A DNA stretch of 64,000 bases from Nocardia takedensis NBRC 100417 (GTDB lineage Bacteria; Actinomycetota; Actinomycetes; Mycobacteriales; Mycobacteriaceae). The notes under the pieces are model-generated. The model was not told the origin of the DNA and made no database searches. It was given only the letters and a program-made list of their open reading frames with translations. Where the stretch lies: positions 30,450-94,449 of the forward strand of contig NZ_BAGG01000263.1 of assembly GCF_000308695.1 (NCBI RefSeq). Direction: 5' to 3'. Of the stretch, positions 60,013-64,000 are shown one piece after another. Each line of letters begins with the position of its first letter. The stretch's first letter is position 1. The position numbers and the translations under genes are program-made.

Positions 60013-62474
60013 TCGCGGTGGGCCTTGCGTACCCAGTGCGCGACGCTGCGTTCGAGCGCATCACGTTCCTCGGCCAGCGTCGCGTTCTCCGCCCGCAGGC
60101 GCTCGAGTTCGGCGCGTTCGCCGTCGTCGAGCCCACTCCCGCCGGATACACCGCGCAACGGTGCGCCGGCCGCTACCGTGCCGGGCTCGGAGGCCGGTTC
60201 GGTGACGGGCGTCGCCTTGAATCCGCGCAGCCGCAGACTGTTGGACACCACGAACACACTCGAGAACGCCATCGCGGTCCCCGCGATGAGCGGGTTCAGC
60301 AGCCCGAGCGCTGCCAGGGGCAGGGCCGCGATATTGTAGGCGAAGGCCCAGAACAGGTTGCCCTTGATCGTGCGTAACGTGCGGCGCGCCAAACGGATCG
60401 CGTCGATCGCGGCCATCAGATCCCCGCGCACCAGGGTCAGGTCGGAGGCTTCGATCGCGACGTCGGTACCGGTGCCCATCGCCAATCCGAGGTCGGCCTG
60501 GGCGAGCGCGGCCGCGTCGTTGACGCCGTCGCCGACCATCGCCACTACCCGGCCCTCACCTTGCAACCGGGTGATGACCTCGACCTTGTCCTTGGGCAGC
60601 ACTTCGGCGATGACCTCGTCGATGCCGACCTCGGCGGCGATCGCGCGGGCGGCGGTGTCGTTGTCCCCGGTCAGCAGTACCGGACGCAGGCCGAGCTCAC
60701 GCAGGTGTCGAATCGCTTGCGCCGATGTGGGTTTCACGGTGTCGGCGACCACCATTACCGCGCGTGCGACCCCGTCCCAAGCGACGACGACCGCGGTGCG
60801 GCCCAGTGATTCGGCCCGTTGTTTGTGCTCTTGCAGTCCGGTGGGGAGGTCGATGCCGTGCTCGGTGAGCAGCGAGGTGCGGCCCACCAGCACCGTGCGC
60901 CCTTCGACGACTCCACGCACGCCGAGGCCTTCCAGGTTCTGAAAGTCCCCAACCGCGGGGAGATCGCCGACGCGTTCGATCGCGCCGATGGTGATCGCGC
61001 GGGCGATGGGGTGTTCGGAGGCGTCCTCGAGCGCCCCGGCCAGCCGCAACACCGTGTGTTCGTCGACCTCGATGCCGGTCTGAACACCGAGCAGAGCCAT
61101 CTTGCCGGTGGTCACCGTGCCGGTCTTGTCGAGCACGACGGTGTCGATGCGGCGGGTCGACTCGAGGACTTCGGGGCCTTTGATCAGGATGCCCAACTGG
61201 GCGCCGCGTCCGGTGCCGACCAGAAGCGCTGTCGGGGTGGCCAATCCGAGCCCGCACGGGCAGGCGATGATCAGCACCGCGACCGCGGTGCTGAACGCGA
61301 ATGCTGCACCCACGCTGGCACCGAGCCAGAACGCGAGGGTGCCGACCGCGAACGCGATCACCACCGGTACGAACACCGCCGACACCCGGTCGGCGAGCCG
61401 CTGAATTTCCGCCTTGCCGGTCTGCGCGTCCTCGACCAGGCGTGCCATCTGCGCGAGCTGAGTGTCGGCGCCGACCCGGCTGGCACGCACTATCAGGCGG
61501 CCACCGGCATTGACCGTGGCACCGACCACCGCGTCACCGGGACTGACCTCGACCGGGACCGATTCACCGGTCAGCATGCTCGCATCGACCGCCGAACTGC
61601 CCTCGGTGACAACACCGTCGGTGGCGATCTTCTCTCCCGGGCGCACCATGAACAGGTCACCGACGATCAGCTCGTCGATCGGGATGCGTTGCTCGCGGCC
61701 GTTGAGTAGCACGGCGACGTCCTTGGCGCCGAGTTCCAGCAGTGCTCGAAGGGCCGCGCCGGCGCGGCGTTTGGCGCGGGCCTCGAAGAACCGTCCGGCC
61801 AGGATCGCTGCGGTCAGCACCGCGGCGACCTCGAGGTAGATGTTGCTGCCCGCCATCCCGCGTTCGACGGTCAGCGAGAACCCGTGGTGCAGACCGGGTT
61901 TACCCGCGTCACCGAAGAACAGCGCATACAGCGACCACCCGAATGCGGCCCCGGCACCCACCGAGATCAGGGTGTCCATGGTCGCGGCGGCGTGGCGCAG
62001 GTTCGTCCACGCTGCCGTGTGGAAGGGCCAGGCGCCCCATACCACCACCGGCGCGGCCAGGGTCAGCGACAGCCACTGCCAGTTCGTGAACTGCAGCGGT
62101 GGCACCATCGCCAGCAACACGACCGGAATCGCCAATGCCACCGACACTCGCATGCGTTGGCGCAGCGAGCGGGTGTGTTCGTCGTATTCCTCAGGCTCGG
62201 AGGGTGTTTCACTGTCGGGTGCGCGCTCCGATTGTGGTATCCGCGCGGTGTATCCGGTGTCCTCGATCACCCGGATCACTGCCGAATCCGCAGTGTCGGA
62301 ATCGAGTTCGACGCGCGCCTTCTCCGTGGCGAAATTGACCGTGGCCACAACGCCATCCATTTTGTTGAGCCGACGCTCGATCCGGGCCGCGCACGACGCG
62401 CACTTCATCCCGCCGATCGCGAGCTCCAACTGCCGCGACGCTATCGCCTGCACACCCTCGACGGTGTCACTCAT
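60009..62474 (-). CDS. copA: Copper-exporting P1B-1 ATPase CopA with leucine-zipper tail
   Basis: 821-residue Cu(I) ATPase. HMA domain GMKCASC (Cys25, Cys28), eight helices, transport motif CPCGLGLATP, DKTGTVTTG, TGDN, GDGVNDAAAL, and YN plus MAFSS in the last helices. A tail of some 40 residues (ERAELERLRAENATLAEERD) is a coiled coil much like the OrfA C-terminus of IS3 transposases, not normal for CopA. Overlaps the next genes by ATGA. Induced with the CopZ and the membrane protein. Confidence 0.93.
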   Translation of the reverse strand: MSDTVEGVQAIASRQLELAIGGMKCASCAARIERRLNKMDGVVATVNFATEKARVELDSDTADSAVIRVIEDTGYTARIPQSERAPDSETPSEPEEYDEHTRSLRQRMRVSVALAIPVVLLAMVPPLQFTNWQWLSLTLAAPVVVWGAWPFHTAAWTNLRHAAATMDTLISVGAGAAFGWSLYALFFGDAGKPGLHHGFSLTVERGMAGSNIYLEVAAVLTAAILAGRFFEARAKRRAGAALRALLELGAKDVAVLLNGREQRIPIDELIVGDLFMVRPGEKIATDGVVTEGSSAVDASMLTGESVPVEVSPGDAVVGATVNAGGRLIVRASRVGADTQLAQMARLVEDAQTGKAEIQRLADRVSAVFVPVVIAFAVGTLAFWLGASVGAAFAFSTAVAVLIIACPCGLGLATPTALLVGTGRGAQLGILIKGPEVLESTRRIDTVVLDKTGTVTTGKMALLGVQTGIEVDEHTVLRLAGALEDASEHPIARAITIGAIERVGDLPAVGDFQNLEGLGVRGVVEGRTVLVGRTSLLTEHGIDLPTGLQEHKQRAESLGRTAVVVAWDGVARAVMVVADTVKPTSAQAIRHLRELGLRPVLLTGDNDTAARAIAAEVGIDEVIAEVLPKDKVEVITRLQGEGRVVAMVGDGVNDAAALAQADLGLAMGTGTDVAIEASDLTLVRGDLMAAIDAIRLARRTLRTIKGNLFWAFAYNIAALPLAALGLLNPLIAGTAMAFSSVFVVSNSLRLRGFKATPVTEPASEPGTVAAGAPLRGVSGGSGLDDGERAELERLRAENATLAEERDALERSVAHWVRKAHRE

Positions 62475-63187
62475 CGGCCAACCTTCCCGCCGTGCTTGTC
62501 ACCGTGGGTATCCGCTCCGTGCTCCCCGGCAGCGGCAGGCGGCCCGCCGGGAGCCTTCGACCCCGTGTCGCCTCCTCCGGTAGGCAGGCCGGCCTGACCG
62601 GCTGAACCTCCCGGTTTGCCCGGCCCACCGGGTCCGGGCCGATCGTCGTGGGCGTCCGGCCGCTCGGCAGGGACCGTGCCGCCCACCGGATGTGCCGCAC
62701 CTGCGTCGTTGCCACCGGTGCCTGTGGTCACGGCGCCGGGAGTTGTCGGGGAGCCCATCGCACCGCCGCTGGGCATAGTCGCCACGGTGACCGCTTGTGC
62801 GGGCATCGGCAGCCCGGTATCGGCGAGGCGACGAGGGTCAGCCGAGCGAGTGTCCCGTGTCGGGTCGGCCAGTACGCTCTCGAAGGGGACCGGTCCTGGC
62901 GCCGCAGCCATCACAGGCACCCCGGATACCGGCCCCGACGCAGCCTCGATGAGCGCGGTGACTGTCTGGCCACCCGTGGCTGGCGCGGGTGCGGTCCAGG
63001 TCGGCGCATCATCGGTCGCCGGTGCAGGCCCGATCGCGGTGGTGTGCTCGGACGACTCGCGGCGTCCGGGTTCGTGTGAGGGCGAATTCGCATCTACCGG
63101 TCCGAGGGTTCGACCGCCGACCCAACCCGCCGCCGCCACCGCAGCCAGCATGAGCGCGTAGCCGGCCAACCGTGCTGCGACCCTCAT
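62471..63187 (-). CDS. Secreted or membrane-anchored Pro/Gly-rich protein
   Basis: 238-residue protein with one N-terminal helix (GYALMLAAVAAAGWVGGRTLG), then a disordered Pro/Gly/Ala/Thr chain and a His-rich tail (GEHGADTHGDKHGGKVGR). No domain recognised. It lies between copZ and copA with ATGA overlaps, so it is part of the copper operon; the tail could bind Cu outside the cell. Homologues in actinobacterial copZ-copA loci I only recall vaguely. Confidence 0.75.
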   Translation of the reverse strand: MRVAARLAGYALMLAAVAAAGWVGGRTLGPVDANSPSHEPGRRESSEHTTAIGPAPATDDAPTWTAPAPATGGQTVTALIEAASGPVSGVPVMAAAPGPVPFESVLADPTRDTRSADPRRLADTGLPMPAQAVTVATMPSGGAMGSPTTPGAVTTGTGGNDAGAAHPVGGTVPAERPDAHDDRPGPGGPGKPGGSAGQAGLPTGGGDTGSKAPGGPPAAAGEHGADTHGDKHGGKVGR

Positions 63188-63390
63188 CGGACCAGCTCGT
63201 ATCCGGCGTCGGTGACCGCCGCCGCGACCTCCTCGACTGTCAGCACTCGCGCGGCGTCGACCACCACCCGACCGGACGCGACGTCCACCGCGACGCTTTT
63301 GACGCCTTCGATGCCCTCCACCTCGCGGGTGACCGCGTCGGCGCAATGCCCGCATGACATCCCGCGCACCGTGTACACGAACTCGCTCAC
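63184..63390 (-). CDS. copZ: CopZ-type copper chaperone
   Basis: 68-residue HMA protein with GMSCGHC. It differs from the chaperone at 45299-45511 (GMHCGSC). GTG 63390 with GGAGG 12 bases above is chosen; a start at 63414 lacks one. First gene of the copper operon under the promoter at 63435-63466. Confidence 0.9.
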   Translation of the reverse strand: MSEFVYTVRGMSCGHCADAVTREVEGIEGVKSVAVDVASGRVVVDAARVLTVEEVAAAVTDAGYELVR

Positions 63391-63434
63391 CTGAGAACCT
63401 CCGTCGATCCACACGCTTCCCGCGCGATGACCCC

Positions 63435-63466
63435 AGCATGAACCTTCCAGTACGATGGAATGTCAA
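63435..63466 (-). promoter_or_regulatory. CueR-type promoter of copZ-copA operon
   Basis: On the minus strand TTGACA is followed after 20 bases by a CATGCT -10-like element; the spacer has TTCCATCG and CTGGAAGG arms, ACCTTCCA/TGGAATGT on the other strand. Two mismatches from the site at 44679-44702. The MerR gene starts 27 bases away, divergent. Confidence 0.65.
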
Positions 63467-63489
63467 GGAGAGAGTGCGAGGAGGACTGG

Positions 63490-64000
63490 GTGAAGATCGG
63501 CGAACTGGCCGCAGCCGGCGGGGTCACCGCGAAAACGATCAGGTTCTACGAGAACGAGGGCCTGATGCCCGACCCCGAGCGCACCCCCACCGGCTACCGC
63601 GACTACGGTCCCGAGCACCTGGCCCGGTTGCAGTTCATCCGCCGCGCCCAAGCCGCTGGGTTGAGCCTGCGCGAAGCCGGTCAGATCCTGTCGGTCCACG
63701 ACCGCGGCGAACAACCCTGCGGCCACGTCCGAGCCATGCTCGGCCAGCGCCTGGACCAGGTCCGCGCCCAGATCGCCGAACTCATCACCCTCGAAACCCA
63801 TCTGCAAACACTGCTCGACACCGCTCGCGCCGACCAGCCCACCAGCCACGACGACTCCGCCGTCTGCTGGATCATCGAATCCGACATCCCGGCCCCGAGC
63901 CACTTGCCGCCCGGCACTGAAAGGCCAGGTCGCGGCATGGAAGCCGCGATCGTAGGCGTCGACGCCGTTGTCCGGGAGAACCGAGATGGCGATGGACCAC
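63490..64000 (+). CDS. MerR-family (CueR-like) metal regulator, cut by window end
   Basis: At least 170 codons, open to the window edge with no stop. KIGELAAAGGVTAKTIRFYENEGLM and a C-terminal cysteine set (Cys77 in EQPCGH, Cys126 in AVCWIIES). This Cys77/Cys126 type is the heavy-metal-responsive MerR group, often copper, zinc or lead. GTG 63490. Regular MerR is about 135 residues, so an unusual extension follows. Divergent from the copZ-copA operon and near its promoter, so it is the presumptive regulator of both CueR-type promoters. Confidence 0.82.
   Translation, partial: MKIGELAAAGGVTAKTIRFYENEGLMPDPERTPTGYRDYGPEHLARLQFIRRAQAAGLSLREAGQILSVHDRGEQPCGHVRAMLGQRLDQVRAQIAELITLETHLQTLLDTARADQPTSHDDSAVCWIIESDIPAPSHLPPGTERPGRGMEAAIVGVDAVVRENRDGDGP

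Overview
High-GC actinobacterial DNA, most probably from the mycolic-acid group (Nocardia, Rhodococcus, Gordonia or a relative). Supporting signs are mycothiol-type arsenate reductases, an antigen-85-like esterase, a DUF3349 protein, a CmtR-type cadmium sensor, and frequent GTG starts with 4-base ATGA/GTGA gene overlaps. I recognised no rRNA, tRNA or CRISPR array. Nearly everything is metal or metalloid resistance, interrupted by a transposon and several decayed genes, as expected of an accessory island or large plasmid. No species call is possible from the sequence alone.

Layout. (1) 0.2-12.4 kb: arsenic region. It holds three arsenate reductases of two subtypes, an ArsR fused to an LMW-phosphatase/ArsC domain, an aquaglyceroporin, an ArsR fused to an ArsN-like acetyltransferase, an ArsO-like monooxygenase with an MFS pump, an orphan PstS and a CoA-disulfide-reductase-like flavoprotein. 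A MerR-controlled operon (5.3-6.4 kb) sits inside it. (2) 12.5-16.4 kb: a pocket unrelated to metals, with a PLD-DnaB fusion, a Schlafen/AlbA_2 protein and a GNAT. (3) 16.4-17.8 kb: arsR/arsI plus the remnant of an MFS gene. (4) 17.8-28.2 kb: a hydrolase and methyltransferase pair, two CDF exporters, a multicopper oxidase-ZIP-Rieske operon, a mycolyl-esterase-like protein and a SulP-carbonic anhydrase fusion. (5) 27.2-39.6 kb: copper region (CtaG, CopC, CopD-CtaG, DUF305, DUF3105) with BlaI/BlaR-type regulator genes and repeated copies of one palindrome, ACTATG-N3-CATAGT. (6) 40.7-44.4 kb: a Tn3-family element with a frameshifted transposase, abutting the last 130 codons of a P-type ATPase. 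(7) 44.4-47.2 kb: a 22-residue Cys/Met-rich peptide behind a CueR-type promoter, CopZ and a TauE/SafE-cupredoxin protein. (8) 47.4-49.2 kb: mercury merR-merB (merB frameshifted) and an MMPL fragment. (9) 49.3-52.2 kb: cadmium-type cmtR, P-type ATPase and lspA. (10) 53.4-56.3 kb: second copy of the small protein, CysK-like and MFS cassette also found at 33.5-36.4 kb. (11) 57.7-64 kb: copper operon under a CueR-type promoter (CopZ, membrane protein, CopA, DUF2752), a CcdA/TlpA/glutaredoxin thiol operon, and a MerR gene running off the right edge.

Working together: sensors of the ArsR, MerR, CmtR and BlaI types each control detoxifying enzymes (ArsC, ArsI, ArsN, ArsO, MerB, multicopper oxidase), exporters (aquaporin, MFS, CDF, P-type ATPases) and periplasmic or thiol-handling proteins (CopC/CopD, CcdA/TlpA). 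The most promising less-described items are the Cys/Met micropeptide, the duplicated three-gene cassette, the BlaI-type operator regulon, the MCO-ZIP-Rieske operon, and the PLD-DnaB fusion in which both catalytic lysines are replaced.
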